Positions 34,202-44,293 are shown, counted from the stretch's first letter. The stretch is DNA of 64,000 nucleotides from JACCZX01 sp963791315 (GCA_963791315.1 CAWBRQ010000006.1:124001-188000), one strand, 5' to 3'. Numbers and translations: made by a program. The notes: a model not told the origin generated them from the letters alone.

Positions 34202-36187
34202 GTGATTCCCGAAATCGGAAACTTCGCGCTGATCCTGGCGCTGCTGCTCGCGACGGCGCAAGCGGTGTTGCCCATTCTCGGCGCCGCACGCGGTGATCGC
34301 GCTTTAATGGCGGTCGCGCGTCCAGCAGCGCGCGGGCAGGTGCTGTTCATCACGGTGGCGTTCGGCTGTCTGGTGTATTCGTTTGTCGCCAACGATTTTT
34401 CGGTTGTCAACGTCGCAAGCAATTCGAACTCGCAGCTGCCGCTGCATTACCGGATCGCAGCGAGTTGGGGTTCGCACGAAGGTTCGCTGTTGCTTTGGGT
34501 GTTGATGCTCGCGTGGTGGACGTTTGCGGTGTCCATCTTTTCGCGCCACTTGCCCGATGACATGGTCGCGCGCGTGATCGGCGTGCAGGGCGTCATCTCG
34601 ATTGGCTTCCTGTTGTTCATGCTGTTGACGTCAAATCCGTTCGATCGCTTGCTTCCGGCTGCGGCCGACGGTCGCGACCTGAATCCATTGCTGCAGGATC
34701 CAGGCATGGTGTTTCATCCGCCGATGCTCTACATGGGGTACGTGGGCTTCTCCGTTGCGTTCTCGTTCGCGATCGCGGCGTTGCTCAGCGGAAAGCTCGA
34801 CGCGGCGTGGGCGCGCTGGTCACGTCCGTGGACGACGCTGGCGTGGTGTTTTCTGACGTGCGGTATCGCGCTTGGCAGTGGGTGGGCGTATTACGAATTG
34901 GGTTGGGGCGGATGGTGGTTCTGGGATCCCGTTGAAAATGCGTCGTTCATGCCATGGCTCGTCGGCACCGCATTGATTCACTCGCTCGCTGCGACCGAAA
35001 AGCGCGGCAGCTTCAGAAGCTGGACCGTACTGCTCGCGATCTGCGCGTTCTCTCTATCGCTGCTCGGTACATTCCTGGTCCGTTCGGGTGTGTTGACTTC
35101 GGTGCATGCATTTGCCACTGATCCGAAGCGCGGCGTGTTCATCCTTGCGTTCCTGGTGTTCGTTATCGGTTCATCGCTGGCACTGTTTGCATGGCGTGCG
35201 CCAAAAGTCGGACTCGGCGGCAAGTTCGAAACGGTGTCGCGCGAGTCGTTTCTGCTGTTGAACAACCTGTTGCTGGCGGTTGCCGCGGGCTCGGTTTTGC
35301 TCGGCACGTTGTATCCACTGTTCCTCGATGCGCTTTCGTTGCCGAAGGCTTCGGTTGGTCCGCCGTATTTCAACCTGGTGTTCGGCGTTGTGATGGCTCC
35401 TCTGGTATTCCTGATGGGTATCGGGCCGCTGGCGCGCTGGAAGAAAGCCGAGTTGCCCGATCTTGCGATGCGCGTGAAATGGGCGTTCGTCGTTGCGCTG
35501 GTCACCGCGTTGATCGTTCCCGTGTTAGCGGGCCACTGGACGCCGCTGATCAGCTTCGGACTGTTTCTCGCGCTCTGGGTAATCGCGTCGATTGCGGTTA
35601 ACGTCAAGGAGCGGATTCGTCACGTGCGCGGCGGATTGGCCGAGCGCCTGCGGGCGCAGGGCCGCTCCTATTGGGGAATGCAGCTAGCGCACCTCGGCAT
35701 TGCCGTATTTGTCGTCGGCGTTACGGTCGTCAACGGTTATCAAGTCGAGCGTGACATGCGGATGAACGTCGGCGATACCGTGCAGGTGGGCCGCTACGCT
35801 GTCAAGTTCAACGGGACGCAAAAACTTTCGGGCGCGAATTACACCGGCGTGCGTGGCGCAGTTGAGGTGTCGCGTGGAGGTACTGTGGTGGCAACGATGC
35901 ACCCCGAAAAGCGCATCTACAACGTGCAGCAGATGCCGATGACGGAAGCGGCCATCGACACAGGCCCGTGGGGCGACATTTACGTTTCACTCGGCGAGCC
36001 AATCGATCCAAGCGCGGTCGAAACGGGCGCGTGGAGTGTGCGCGTGTATCACAAGCCGTTTGTCACGTGGATCTGGGGCGGCTGTGTTTTGATGGCATTG
36101 GGCGGCGCACTTGCGCTGTCCGATCGTCGCTATCGCATGCAGGCACGGCGCGCGGATACCGTCGTATCGGGACAGGTGACCGCTTGA
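34202..36187 (+). CDS. ccmF: Heme lyase subunit CcmF
   Basis: 661 residues and about 15 membrane helices. The tryptophan-rich heme-handling motif is WAYYELGWGGWWFWDPVENASFMPW; the His-containing loops include YRIAASWGSHEGSLLLWVLML and FHPPMLYMGYVGFSV. A periplasmic domain near the C-terminus has VVNGYQVERDMRM. CcmF with CcmH attaches heme to apocytochrome c. GTG 34202 gives IPEIGNFALILALLL, the normal start; TTG 34178 lies inside the REP-like element. The stop overlaps the ccmG start (TTGA). Confidence 0.94.
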   Translation: MIPEIGNFALILALLLATAQAVLPILGAARGDRALMAVARPAARGQVLFITVAFGCLVYSFVANDFSVVNVASNSNSQLPLHYRIAASWGSHEGSLLLWVLMLAWWTFAVSIFSRHLPDDMVARVIGVQGVISIGFLLFMLLTSNPFDRLLPAAADGRDLNPLLQDPGMVFHPPMLYMGYVGFSVAFSFAIAALLSGKLDAAWARWSRPWTTLAWCFLTCGIALGSGWAYYELGWGGWWFWDPVENASFMPWLVGTALIHSLAATEKRGSFRSWTVLLAICAFSLSLLGTFLVRSGVLTSVHAFATDPKRGVFILAFLVFVIGSSLALFAWRAPKVGLGGKFETVSRESFLLLNNLLLAVAAGSVLLGTLYPLFLDALSLPKASVGPPYFNLVFGVVMAPLVFLMGIGPLARWKKAELPDLAMRVKWAFVVALVTALIVPVLAGHWTPLISFGLFLALWVIASIAVNVKERIRHVRGGLAERLRAQGRSYWGMQLAHLGIAVFVVGVTVVNGYQVERDMRMNVGDTVQVGRYAVKFNGTQKLSGANYTGVRGAVEVSRGGTVVATMHPEKRIYNVQQMPMTEAAIDTGPWGDIYVSLGEPIDPSAVETGAWSVRVYHKPFVTWIWGGCVLMALGGALALSDRRYRMQARRADTVVSGQVTA

Positions 36188-36784
36188 ACGACGCCACCGA
36201 TAGCGCGCTCGACGTCTCGGCGAAACAACGGCCGCCCAACACACGAACCGAAATCGGCGCTGCGCTTCGTGCTGCCGCTCGCGATCTTCGCGATTCTCGC
36301 CGGCTTTCTGTTTGTCGGGCTTGGTCTGAACCCGCGCGAGGTGCCGTCACCGTTTATCGGCAAGCCGGCGCCTTCGTTTCAGCTGACGCAGCTCGGGCGG
36401 TCGGATCAGACGTTCTCGCCGCAGCAGATGAAGGGCGAAGTGTGGTTGCTCAACGTCTGGGCATCGTGGTGCGTCGCGTGCCGCGTCGAACACCCGCTGC
36501 TGGTCGATCTCGCAAAGAAAGATCTCATTCCGATCGTCGGTTTGAACTACAAGGACAAGCCCGACGCGGCGTCAGGCTGGCTCGCGCAGTTCGGCAATCC
36601 GTACAAGCTTTCGGCGGTCGATAGCGATGGCCGCGTCGGCATCGACTACGGCGTCTACGGAGTGCCGGAAACATTCGTGATCGACAAAGCAGGCGTCATT
36701 CGCTTCAAGCAGATAGGGCCGATCACCGAAGACGCGTGGCGCGACAAGATCCTGCCGCTAGTGCAGCAGCTGCGGCAGTCCTGA
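36184..36784 (+). CDS. ccmG: Thiol:disulfide interchange protein CcmG/DsbE, 5' end frameshifted
   Basis: A membrane anchor (LPLAIFAILAGFLFVGLGL) is followed by a thioredoxin fold with active site WASWCVACRVEHP and the cis-Pro loop YGVPETFVID. It reduces apocytochrome c or CcmH in the periplasm. The natural start is TTG 36184, overlapping the ccmF stop. That frame leads to the anchor after removing one extra base near 36258; otherwise the first in-frame start of the conserved part is the TTG/CTG region near 36269. Length after repair, about 199 residues, fits the family. Confidence 0.88.
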
Positions 36785-36786
36785 GG

Positions 36787-37258
36787 ATGTGGCGAGTCGC
36801 GATCGCGTGCGATTGTTCTCGCGCTAGTGACCAGTAGCGCTATCGCGGCGAGGCCGGAAGCGCAGCTCGACGCTAGCGGCGCGCGCCGCGCGGCTGCACT
36901 TGCCGGGCAATTGCGGTGTCTGGTATGTCAGAACCAATCGATCGCGGAATCCAGCGCCGAGCTTGCGGTGGATCTGCGGCGCGAAATCAGCGAGCAGATC
37001 CGCGCGGGGCGCAGCGATCAGGACATCATCGACTTCATGGTGGCGCGTTATGGCGACTTCGTGTTGTACCGCCCTCCCGTCAAGCCGCATACGTGGCTGC
37101 TGTGGTTCGGCCCAGCGTTGCTCGCAATTGCTGCGCTGTTCGCGTTTTCGCGCGCGCTGCGCAATCGCCGCCGGCGCGCCGTCGAGCGGCCGCTGACGGA
37201 AGCCGAGCACGCCGAGGCCGAGCGCCTGCTCGGCGAACCGGTCAGAACCGACCAGTGA
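36787..37258 (+). CDS. ccmH: Cytochrome c maturation protein CcmH, signal peptide frameshifted
   Basis: Mature part RPEAQLDASGARRAAALAGQLRCLVCQNQSIAESSAELAVDLR contains the CxxC redox motif (RCLVCQNQ), then a single membrane helix (WLLWFGPALLAIAALFAF) and a charged tail. ATG 36787 starts MWRVAIAC; one extra base near 36811 separates it from the rest of the signal peptide (IVLALVTSSAIAA). CcmH acts with CcmG and CcmF in presenting apocytochrome c. It overlaps the ccmI start as GTGA. Confidence 0.9.
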
Positions 37259-38487
37259 CGACCTTCGTAATCATTGCCGTTGCGATGGTGACGGTGGCAC
37301 TCGCGTGGATAGTGTGGCCGCTGCTGAGGCCCACGGCTTCGCGTTCGGTCGAACACACCGCTGCCAACGTGTCCATCTTCAAGGATCAGTTCGCAGATCT
37401 CGACTCCGACCTGGCACGCGGGACGTTATCAGTCGAGCAACACGCGGAATCCAAGAGCGAGCTCGAGCGGCGGCTGCTCGAAGAAGCACGCATCCCGGAA
37501 TCAGCACGCAGCGAGCGGCGCCCGCACCGGTGGTCTGCGGTGGTCGTTGCGGTTGTCGCCCCGCTCGCGGCCGCCGCGTTGTACTGGCAAATAGGCAACC
37601 CCGGCGCGCTATCGCCGGAGGCAGCCGCCGCGCAGGACGCCCACCAGCCGACCCGCGAGCAGATCGACGCGATGATTGCGAAGGTAAAGCAGCGGCTTGA
37701 GAAGGACCCTGGGAACGTCGAAGGGTGGACGATCCTGGCGCGCACGCATTACACGCTCGGCAATTTTCAGGAAGCTTCGGCCGCCTACGCAACGCTAAGC
37801 ACGCTGATCCCCAACGACGCCGACTTGCTAGCCGATTACGCCGATGCGCTGGCAATGAGCCAGGGACGCAGTTTCGCCGGCAAACCGATGGAACTCGTGC
37901 AACGCGCGCTAACGATCGACCCTACCCAATGGAAAGCGCTGGCGATGTCGGGCTCGGAAGCGTTCGAGCGCAAGGACTACAAGGCCGCGGCTGATTTCTG
38001 GCAGCGTTTGCAAGACACGGCGCCGGCCGACTCGCCGATCCGTCAGCGCGTTCAGGCCAGCATCGATGAAGCACGCTCGCTAGCGGGAATACCGCCGCTA
38101 GCACAGGCGCAAAAGAGTGGACCAGCCAGCAGTGGTAGCGAAGGCCGCAGCGTCAGCGGCACAGTCACACTCAGTCCCGCGCTAGCTGCCAAAGTGAAAC
38201 CTACTGACTCCGTGTTTGTGTTTGCACGCCCGGCGGACGGCTCGCGCATGCCGGTCGCGGTGGTGCGCGCACGGGTAAGCGAACTGCCGTTGCAATTTAC
38301 GCTGGACGACTCGCGCGCGATGGCACCGACTGCAAAGATTTCTGCGCTGAGCGAGGTCATCGTCAATGCGCGGGTCTCCCGCTCGGGCAACGCAATTCCG
38401 TCAAGCGGTGATCTCGAAGGCGCGACCGAGAAAGTCAAAGTCGGCACGCAGGGAATGTCTCTGATTATCGATCGCGCGATTCCGTAA
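37255..38487 (+). CDS. ccmI: Cytochrome c maturation factor CcmI
   Basis: 410 residues starting at GTG 37255 with a membrane helix (TFVIIAVAMVTVALAWIVWPLL). A short cytoplasmic linker (FADLDSDLARGTLS) and a second helix (WSAVVVAVVAPLAAAALYW) follow, then TPR repeats (EGWTILARTHYTLGNFQEASAAYATL) and a C-terminal beta-domain (VSGTVTLSPALAAKVKPTDSVFVFAR). CcmI chaperones apocytochrome c to the CcmFH lyase. It ends the ccm operon; 13 bases later a methyltransferase gene begins. Confidence 0.92.
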   Translation: MTTFVIIAVAMVTVALAWIVWPLLRPTASRSVEHTAANVSIFKDQFADLDSDLARGTLSVEQHAESKSELERRLLEEARIPESARSERRPHRWSAVVVAVVAPLAAAALYWQIGNPGALSPEAAAAQDAHQPTREQIDAMIAKVKQRLEKDPGNVEGWTILARTHYTLGNFQEASAAYATLSTLIPNDADLLADYADALAMSQGRSFAGKPMELVQRALTIDPTQWKALAMSGSEAFERKDYKAAADFWQRLQDTAPADSPIRQRVQASIDEARSLAGIPPLAQAQKSGPASSGSEGRSVSGTVTLSPALAAKVKPTDSVFVFARPADGSRMPVAVVRARVSELPLQFTLDDSRAMAPTAKISALSEVIVNARVSRSGNAIPSSGDLEGATEKVKVGTQGMSLIIDRAIP

Positions 38488-38500
38488 CGAGAGCCTCGCC

Positions 38501-39171
38501 GTGGGTGCTTCAGGCGTTGTCTCAACCATTCAGGGTCTATGGCGCACGGTCGCGCTGGCAGGTCGGCGCGCATTGGGCTTGCCGAGCCAGCTGAACACCG
38601 AGGACCGGCGCATTCTCGAACAAGTGATCCTGCCGCAATACGCAAGCTGGCCCGATGTTTCGCGCGTTCTGTTTGTCGGATGCGCGGCGTACACGCAGCA
38701 CTACGGCAAGCTCTTTGGCGAGCGCGAATATTGGACCATCGATCCGGTTGCGGAGCGGCGCCGGTTCGGCAGTACGCGCCATATCATCGACACGCTGCAG
38801 AACCTGGGCAGCCATGTCGCCCCTGAGTATTTCGATCTGATCGTTTGCAACGGTGTGCTGGGATGGGGGCTGAATACAGCGACTGACGCCGAGACAGCGC
38901 TGGCAGCGTGCTTCACGCATCTGCGACCGGGCGGCCATTTGCTGCTGGGATGGAACAACGTCGTGCCGCGCAACCGGGTCGTGCCCCACGACATTCCTGC
39001 CGTTAGGCGGTTTCGATCCGTGCGACTTCGGGTCGGCGCGATCTGCTCGGTGGGAGATCAAGTGGCGCGAACCGGCATGTGTTCGACTTCTATCGCAAGC
39101 CTACCATTGACTGTCGAAATCACATTATGAATATCGTCTATATCATTGAAATAGCGATAATTTACAGATAG
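38501..39171 (+). CDS. SAM-dependent methyltransferase-like protein, 3' end frameshifted
   Basis: A class I methyltransferase pattern: VSRVLFVGCAAYTQHYGKLF (glycine-loop position), YWTIDPVAERRRFG (acidic residue after strand 2), FDLIVCNGVLGWGLNT (motif IV region) and LRPGGHLLLGWN (post-motif). The substrate is unknown. The uninterrupted frame ends at 39130, but extra bases near 39002 and 39078 would give LGGFDPCDFGSARSARWEIKW and VFDFYRKPTIDCRNH, with a stop at 39169-39171. The first glycine loop is weaker than usual (VGCAAY). The GTG at 38501 follows ccmI. Confidence 0.7.
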
Positions 39172-39240
39172 TGACTGCAGCATGAAGCGGACAGGATCGG
39201 TGTTTGCCCAGCCTCGCACATCCTTCCGGAGATCCGACCT

Positions 39241-40155
39241 ATGGCCGCTCGCTCGTTGCAGTCCGTGACGATTACCTTCGGGCTCGTCACGATCCCAGTG
39301 AAGATGTACTCGGCTACCGATCCTCGCGCCGGCGTTTCATTCACGATGCTCGATGCGAACGGTGGTCGAGTCAAACAGCAATACGTCTCTGCGGAGTCTG
39401 GTGAAGTCGTGCCACGAAACGAGATGATCAAGGGGTACGAATTCGAAAAGGACCGGTTCGTCACATTCACGAAGGAAGAGCTGAAAGCGCTCGAGCAGGC
39501 GGCGACCGGCGCGATCGAAATCACAGAATTCGTGCCGGCTGCGTCGATCGACCCGGTTTATTACGAGAAGGCGTATTACCTCGGCCCCGACAAGGGCGGG
39601 GCCAAGCCGTATCGACTACTCGCCGACGCAATGCGTGACTCGGAGCGCTCGGCGATCGGGCGCTGGGCAGCGCGCGGCAAACAGTATCTGGTGAACATCC
39701 GCGTGGTCGAGCATCGCTTGGTTCTGCAGGAGCTGCTGTACGCCGATGAAGTACGGCCGATTGATGAGGTTGAGGTGCCCGACGCGAAGGTCAGCCCGAA
39801 GGAGCTGGCGCTGGCGCAGCAGCTGATCGACAGCATCACTTCGAAGGGGTTTGATGCGACCCAATACAAGGACGACGTGCAAGAACGGATCGAGGCGCAG
39901 ATTCAGAAGAAAGTCGAAGGCGAGGAGATCACAGTTCCCGACGGAGCAGCCGCACCGACGGGCGCCAAGGTTATCGACATCATGGATGCACTGCGAGCCA
40001 GCCTGAATCGGAAAAGCGGCAACGGCGCCGGGGCCGGTACGTCGGGCGTCAAAGCATCTGCGGCGCGCAAGGGCGCCAAGCCGCCGGAAGACAAGAAGGC
40101 GGCCAAGAAGTCGGCGAAAAAATCCACCGGCCGCACCGTGCGCAAAGCCGCGTAA
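39241..40155 (+). CDS. ku: Non-homologous end joining protein Ku
   Basis: 304 residues: SLQSVTITFGLVTIPVKMYSAT at the N-terminus and a Ku core beta-barrel (ITEFVPAASIDPVYYEKAYYLGPDKGG, LVNIRVVEHRLVLQELLYADEV). The C-terminal tail is very lysine-rich (PEDKKAAKKSAKKSTGRTVRKAA) and likely binds DNA. Ku homodimers bind DNA ends and recruit a ligase. The usual LigD partner is not beside it; an ATP-dependent ligase lies at 50730-52289. A GGAG ribosome site precedes the ATG. The upstream 69 bases are AT-rich compared with the window. Confidence 0.95.
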   Translation: MAARSLQSVTITFGLVTIPVKMYSATDPRAGVSFTMLDANGGRVKQQYVSAESGEVVPRNEMIKGYEFEKDRFVTFTKEELKALEQAATGAIEITEFVPAASIDPVYYEKAYYLGPDKGGAKPYRLLADAMRDSERSAIGRWAARGKQYLVNIRVVEHRLVLQELLYADEVRPIDEVEVPDAKVSPKELALAQQLIDSITSKGFDATQYKDDVQERIEAQIQKKVEGEEITVPDGAAAPTGAKVIDIMDALRASLNRKSGNGAGAGTSGVKASAARKGAKPPEDKKAAKKSAKKSTGRTVRKAA

Positions 40156-40246
40156 GCTGGCTCCAGCAACCTGCTCGAGAGTGGTTTGCCCGGTCTGATC
40201 AATGGCGCCGCACGGCGACGTCACGTACAACATGAGGAGCGTCCCT

Positions 40247-40855
40247 ATGACGACAAAGTCATCCAATGCCAATCCTATTGCGAATTTCTACGAAGCTCAG
40301 ACGGTTGCTACCGCGGAGATTGCAAATGCTGCGCTAAATGGAATGCAGCGACTGCAGAAGCTCACGCTGCAGGCGTTGCGCGCCGGCGCGGGTGGACAAC
40401 TCTCGCTCGCCCAGTCGATGGCTTCGATGCGCGACGGCAGCGACATCAGCCGCTCGCTTTCGGACGCAGCAGCACCGGCTGCAGATCAGAGTGCGCGCTA
40501 TCAGCGCGAGATGGTGCAAGCGATTGCCGAAATGAACAACGACATCGTCCGCGCGAGCTATTCGATGCTGGAACGCCTGCGTGACGCGCTCGGCAGCGCG
40601 ACGCCTGGCTCGATGCCGATGGCAACGGCGTTGCCCGGTTTGTCGATGGGTCGCGAAAGCATGACAAATCCAATGGCAATGGTCGACTCGGCGATGCGCC
40701 AATGGCAAACGGCGGTTCAACAGATGATGGACACACCCGGGTTTGCAATGCCGGTGGGGGCGGCACGAGAGGACCGTCCGCGCGCTTCGAGTGGCGTGAC
40801 GGCGCCCAAGTCCAAGCGCCCGGCGAAGCGAAAATCTGGCGGGCGCGCTCGCTGA
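40247..40855 (+). CDS. Phasin family protein
   Basis: 202 residues, helical, starting NANPIANFYEAQTVATAEIANAALNGMQRLQKLTLQALRAG, the phasin-type amphipathic region. A low-complexity Met/Pro/Ala stretch and a basic tail (APKSKRPAKRKSGGRAR) follow; the latter resembles Ala/Pro/Lys phasin tails. Phasins coat polyhydroxyalkanoate granules. ATG 40247 has GAGG upstream at 40234; the open frame upstream shows no coding character. No PHA synthase is in the window. Confidence 0.75.
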   Translation: MTTKSSNANPIANFYEAQTVATAEIANAALNGMQRLQKLTLQALRAGAGGQLSLAQSMASMRDGSDISRSLSDAAAPAADQSARYQREMVQAIAEMNNDIVRASYSMLERLRDALGSATPGSMPMATALPGLSMGRESMTNPMAMVDSAMRQWQTAVQQMMDTPGFAMPVGAAREDRPRASSGVTAPKSKRPAKRKSGGRAR

Positions 40856-40913
40856 CGTTTAGTCCGTTGCGGTCCAGTCGGGGGTCAATGCGCGGCTTCG
40901 CGCTGATGGCGCC

Positions 40914-42240
40914 GTGACCTTCGCGATCTGGGCGTTGATCGCCGGCGCCATCTTTACGGTGATGGCGCTGTCGGGCACGCTGCTGAAGCGGCTCCCGCTC
41001 AGCACGTCGATGCTTTATCTGCTGGCGGGATTTGTACTGGGTCCGGCGGGCTTCGCACTGCTCAAGCCGTCGCCGATTACCGATCATCGCGTTCTCGAAG
41101 TCATTACCGAAGCGGCACTGCTCGTTTCGCTGTTTGCGGTTGGCTTGAAGCTGACGCTGCCGCTGTCGGACTCGCCGATGGCGCGCGCCGCTGCGCCTCG
41201 CAACGCTCTCGATGCTGATTACGATTGCGCTGCTGTCCGCTATCGGCGTCGTGCTGTTCGATCTTCCGCTGGGCGCAGCGATCTTGCTGGCAGCAATGCT
41301 TGCGCCAACAGACCCGGTGCTTGCCTCCGACGTGCAATTGGCCGATTCGAATGACAGAGACTCGGTGCGGTTCAGCTTGAGCGGGGAGGGTGGGTTGAAC
41401 GACGGTGCCGCCTTTCCGTTTGTGATGCTCGGCCTCGCGCTGCTCGGTCTGCGAGACGCAGGCGCGAGCTTCTGGCGTTGGCTGACGCTGGATCTCGTCT
41501 GGCCGATTGTTGGTGGACTTGCAATCGGTGCCGCGTGCGGATACGCGATCGGCAAGCTGGTACTCCACTTGCGCACGCGCCATCAGGAAGCTGTCGGACT
41601 CGACGAGTTCCTGATGCTTGGATTGATCGGCGTTGCGTACGGTGCTTCGCAACTCGCTGCCACTTACGGCTTCCTCGCGGTCTTCGCAGCCGGACTTGCA
41701 TTACATCGATCGCAGCGCAATCACGGCCGCTCGCAAGCCGCAACTGCACCTGACAAGAAAATCGAAAAGACGCTGACCAAGGCAAACAAGGAGAAGATTG
41801 CAACCGATCCGCAACTCGCCGGTGCTTACATGACACAGGCGGTGCGAGGCTTCAACGAGCAGCTGGAGCGCATCGTCGAAGTTGCGATCGTCGTTATCGT
41901 CGGGGCGATGTTGACGTTGATCGTGTTGCCGCAAAACGCAATCGTGTATCTGATGTTGCTGTTTTTTGTTGTGCGTCCGCTGGCCGTATGGCTTGGCCTC
42001 GTTGGACTGCATATGCCGCGCGACCAGAAGCTGCTGATCGGCTGGTTTGGCATTCGCGGGATCGGCTCGATTTACTACCTGCTGTACGCGATCGGCCAGG
42101 GGCTGCTGCAGGCGCCGCTGACTCAACTGATGATGTCGATCGTGCTCACCGCCGTCGCGGTCTCGATCGTCGTGCACGGGTTCTCTGTAACGCCGCTGAT
42201 GAACCTTTACAGCGCACGTCGACAGTCACGCAGCGGTTAG
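40914..42240 (+). CDS. Cation/proton antiporter (CPA1 family), frame disrupted once
   Basis: About 12 membrane helices. The family core is intact: LLAAMLAPTDPVLASDVQLAD and SLSGEGGLNDGAAFPFV, containing the paired acidic ion-binding residues (DP and ND positions), then TYGFLAVFAAGLALHR and GWFGIRGIGSIYYLLYAIG. A cytoplasmic loop with KKIEKTLTKANKEK lies in the middle. An extra base near 41172 separates the first piece (to LPLSD) from the second (RRWRAPLRLATLSM). Na+ or K+ specificity cannot be assigned. GTG 40914 is the likely start. Confidence 0.85.
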
Positions 42241-42245
42241 TACTA

Positions 42246-42897
42246 CTACTGCTGCGCCTGGGTCCCCCATAGTTGCTTCAGGCGCGCGTCGCGTCCGCAG
42301 TTGGCGCGGTAAAACTTGTAGCGCACCGGATTCTTGGTGTGATAGTCCTGGTGGTATTCCTCAGCGGGATAAAACTGAGTCGCGTTGACGATCTCGGTGA
42401 CGATTGGCTCGCGAAACGGTTTATTGCCGCTCAGCGCTTTTTTGGACGCTTCCGCCAGCGAACGCTGCTGTTCATCGTGCGTGAAAATCGCCGTACGGTA
42501 TTGACTTCCCGAGTCGCAGAATTGCCGGTCCTTGGTCGTGGGATCGATGGTGCGCCAAAAGTGCTCGAGCAGCTTCGAGTAGGTCACTTTGCTCGGATCG
42601 AAAACCACCTGCACCGCCTCCGCGTGTCCGGTCATGCCAGCCGAGACGCTGTCATACGTCGGATTGGCGGTCTTGCCGCCGATGTAGCCCGATGTTGTTG
42701 AAATCACGCCTTCGACCTTGTCGAAGTCGGCTTCAGTGCACCAGAAGCATCCGCCGGCAAACGTCGCGACTGCGGTCGATGCCGGGCGGAGTGTCGGCTG
42801 ATGGATTTGCTTGCTTTTTCTGTGCCAACACACTCGCGGTGGCAATGCCGGCCACGAGCAGCGCGGCGACGGTGCCAAACAGAGCGCGGCGGCTCAT
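42246..42897 (-). CDS. msrA: Peptide methionine sulfoxide reductase MsrA with signal peptide, frame disrupted once
   Basis: The catalytic domain has GGCFWCTEADFDKVEGV (nucleophile Cys), GMTGHAEAVQVVFDP, FYPAEEYHQDYHTKNP and a C-terminal Cys in YRANCG. It reduces methionine-S-sulfoxide. ATG 42897 overlaps the msrB stop as ATGA and begins a signal peptide (RRALFGTVAALLVAGIATASVLAQ). One extra base near 42810 separates it from the catalytic frame. Together with msrB this looks like an exported Msr pair protecting periplasmic proteins. Confidence 0.88.
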
Positions 42898-43406
42898 GCT
42901 GCCGCCGGCACAAATTTGAGCGCCACGCCGTTGTTGCAGTAGCGCTTGCCCGTCGGGGCCGGGCCGTCGTCAAACACGTGGCCCTGATGGCCTTCACACC
43001 GCACGCAGTGATATTCGGTGCGTGGAAAAATGAGCTTGTGATCGGTCCTAGTGCCGACGGCGTCGGGCAGCGGCTGATAGAAACTGGGCCAACCGGTACC
43101 GCTCTCAAACTTCGCTGCGCTGGAAAATAGCGGCAACTCGCAGCCCGCGCACTGATAGGTGCCCTTTCGTTTCTCGCGATTGAGCGCGCTCGAACCGGGT
43201 GGCTCGGTGCCCTCATGGCGCAACACCTGATATTGCTCGGACGTAAGGCGCGCTTTCCATTCCGCGTCCGATAAAGTCACCTTTGCAACACCACTGGTGC
43301 TGCTGCCTTTGGCGCCCTTGGTCTCTGCGCCTGCCGTGGGAGCCGCAACACTGCCGCCAAATCCAAGTGCCGCCAGCGTCGTGAGCAGTGAACGTCGGGT
43401 CATCAT
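42894..43406 (-). CDS. msrB: Peptide methionine sulfoxide reductase MsrB with Tat-type signal
   Basis: 170 residues. The N-terminus TRRSLLTTLAALGFGGSVAAPTAGA is a twin-arginine-like signal. The SelR domain has LRHEGTEPPGSSALNREKRKGTYQCAGCELPLF (zinc CxxC), ESGTGWPSFYQP, HCVRCEGHQGHVFDDGPAP (second CxxC), and the catalytic Cys in RYCNNGVALKF. It reduces methionine-R-sulfoxide. The first ATG of an ATGATG pair (43406) follows GAGGAAG. It overlaps msrA, so both are co-translated. Confidence 0.92.
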   Translation of the reverse strand: MMTRRSLLTTLAALGFGGSVAAPTAGAETKGAKGSSTSGVAKVTLSDAEWKARLTSEQYQVLRHEGTEPPGSSALNREKRKGTYQCAGCELPLFSSAAKFESGTGWPSFYQPLPDAVGTRTDHKLIFPRTEYHCVRCEGHQGHVFDDGPAPTGKRYCNNGVALKFVPAAA

Positions 43407-43494
43407 TCGTCTTCCTCTGATCAAGCAATTGTTTGGTTTCACACCTAGCGCCGATTAGTCGGCGCGGAACATCGGTCCTTACACGGCAAAGACA

Positions 43495-44293
43495 TTACTG
43501 CGCTTGGAGTTGCATCCCCGCCTGATCGTTCACGATTACAAGCTGTTGGCCATTTGCTGGCTGCAGGGTTTTCCCGCGAAATTCGACGACGGGCCGTTTG
43601 CATACCTGGTGTGTGCTCGTTGTGCGCGTCGGTAACTGAAATGTGTGGCCGTCGAGCAGATATTCAACGCCAACACCGGTTCGATTTGCCACTCTGAATT
43701 CTGTCATTTGCTGACTTTGGTTTACCAAACAGCTGGACGGCATAGTAGTAGTCGGTGCGGGGGCTGTGCGCGATCGCGACTGCGGTTTCGGTCACGTTGG
43801 GATTGAGCATGTTTTCACGGTGTTGCGGCGAGTTCTGCCAGCCTTCGAAAAGACGCCGGACAAGCTCTGCCGTATCGGTACCCACTGAACTGTAGATATA
43901 TGCGATGTTCTCGGCGACCGTGCAGTACTCGTAGCCGAAGCGCTTCGCGCGTGCAGCGGGCTCGCTGCCGTCGGCAGAATGACTGAGCTTTCCAGTGCGC
44001 GCCATGAAGTCGGCAAAGTAGCGCGCCGCACTGGAGAGTTGAGGGGCCGGGCCCGTTACGGGCAGATTCTCCTGGCGGCGAAATGTGTTCGTCAAAGCGA
44101 TGACGCGCCGTGCTGCTTCGGCGGTGTCGGCGCGGGCCTGGACGCTATCAGCGCTGCGTCCTGCCGCTCGCGACTTGGATGTCACCACCGTCGCGTCGCG
44201 CTGCTGCGTCACCTGCGCTTCGGTGTTCTGAACGAAAGCTTGCGCAAAGACCGCGCAGGCCGCGAGCACGGTGGCGCGGGAATTACTTGGCAC
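43495..44293 (-). CDS. CAP/SCP domain extracellular protein with C-terminal extension, frame disrupted once
   Basis: A signal peptide (TVLAACAVFAQAFVQNTEAQ) and linker lead to a CAP domain: RRVIALTNTFRRQENLPVTGPAPQLSSAARYFADFMA, KLSHSADGS, YCTVAENIAY, GWQNSPQHRENMLNPNVTETAVA and YYYAVQLFG (YkwD type). The raw frame ends at 43664. One extra base near 43715 joins it to a further 75 residues (QQMTEFRVANRTGVGVEYLLDG, QLVIVND) ending at 43495, which I consider part of the same gene. Function of bacterial CAP proteins is poorly defined. GTG 44293 overlaps the upstream gene by 11 nt. Confidence 0.78.
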
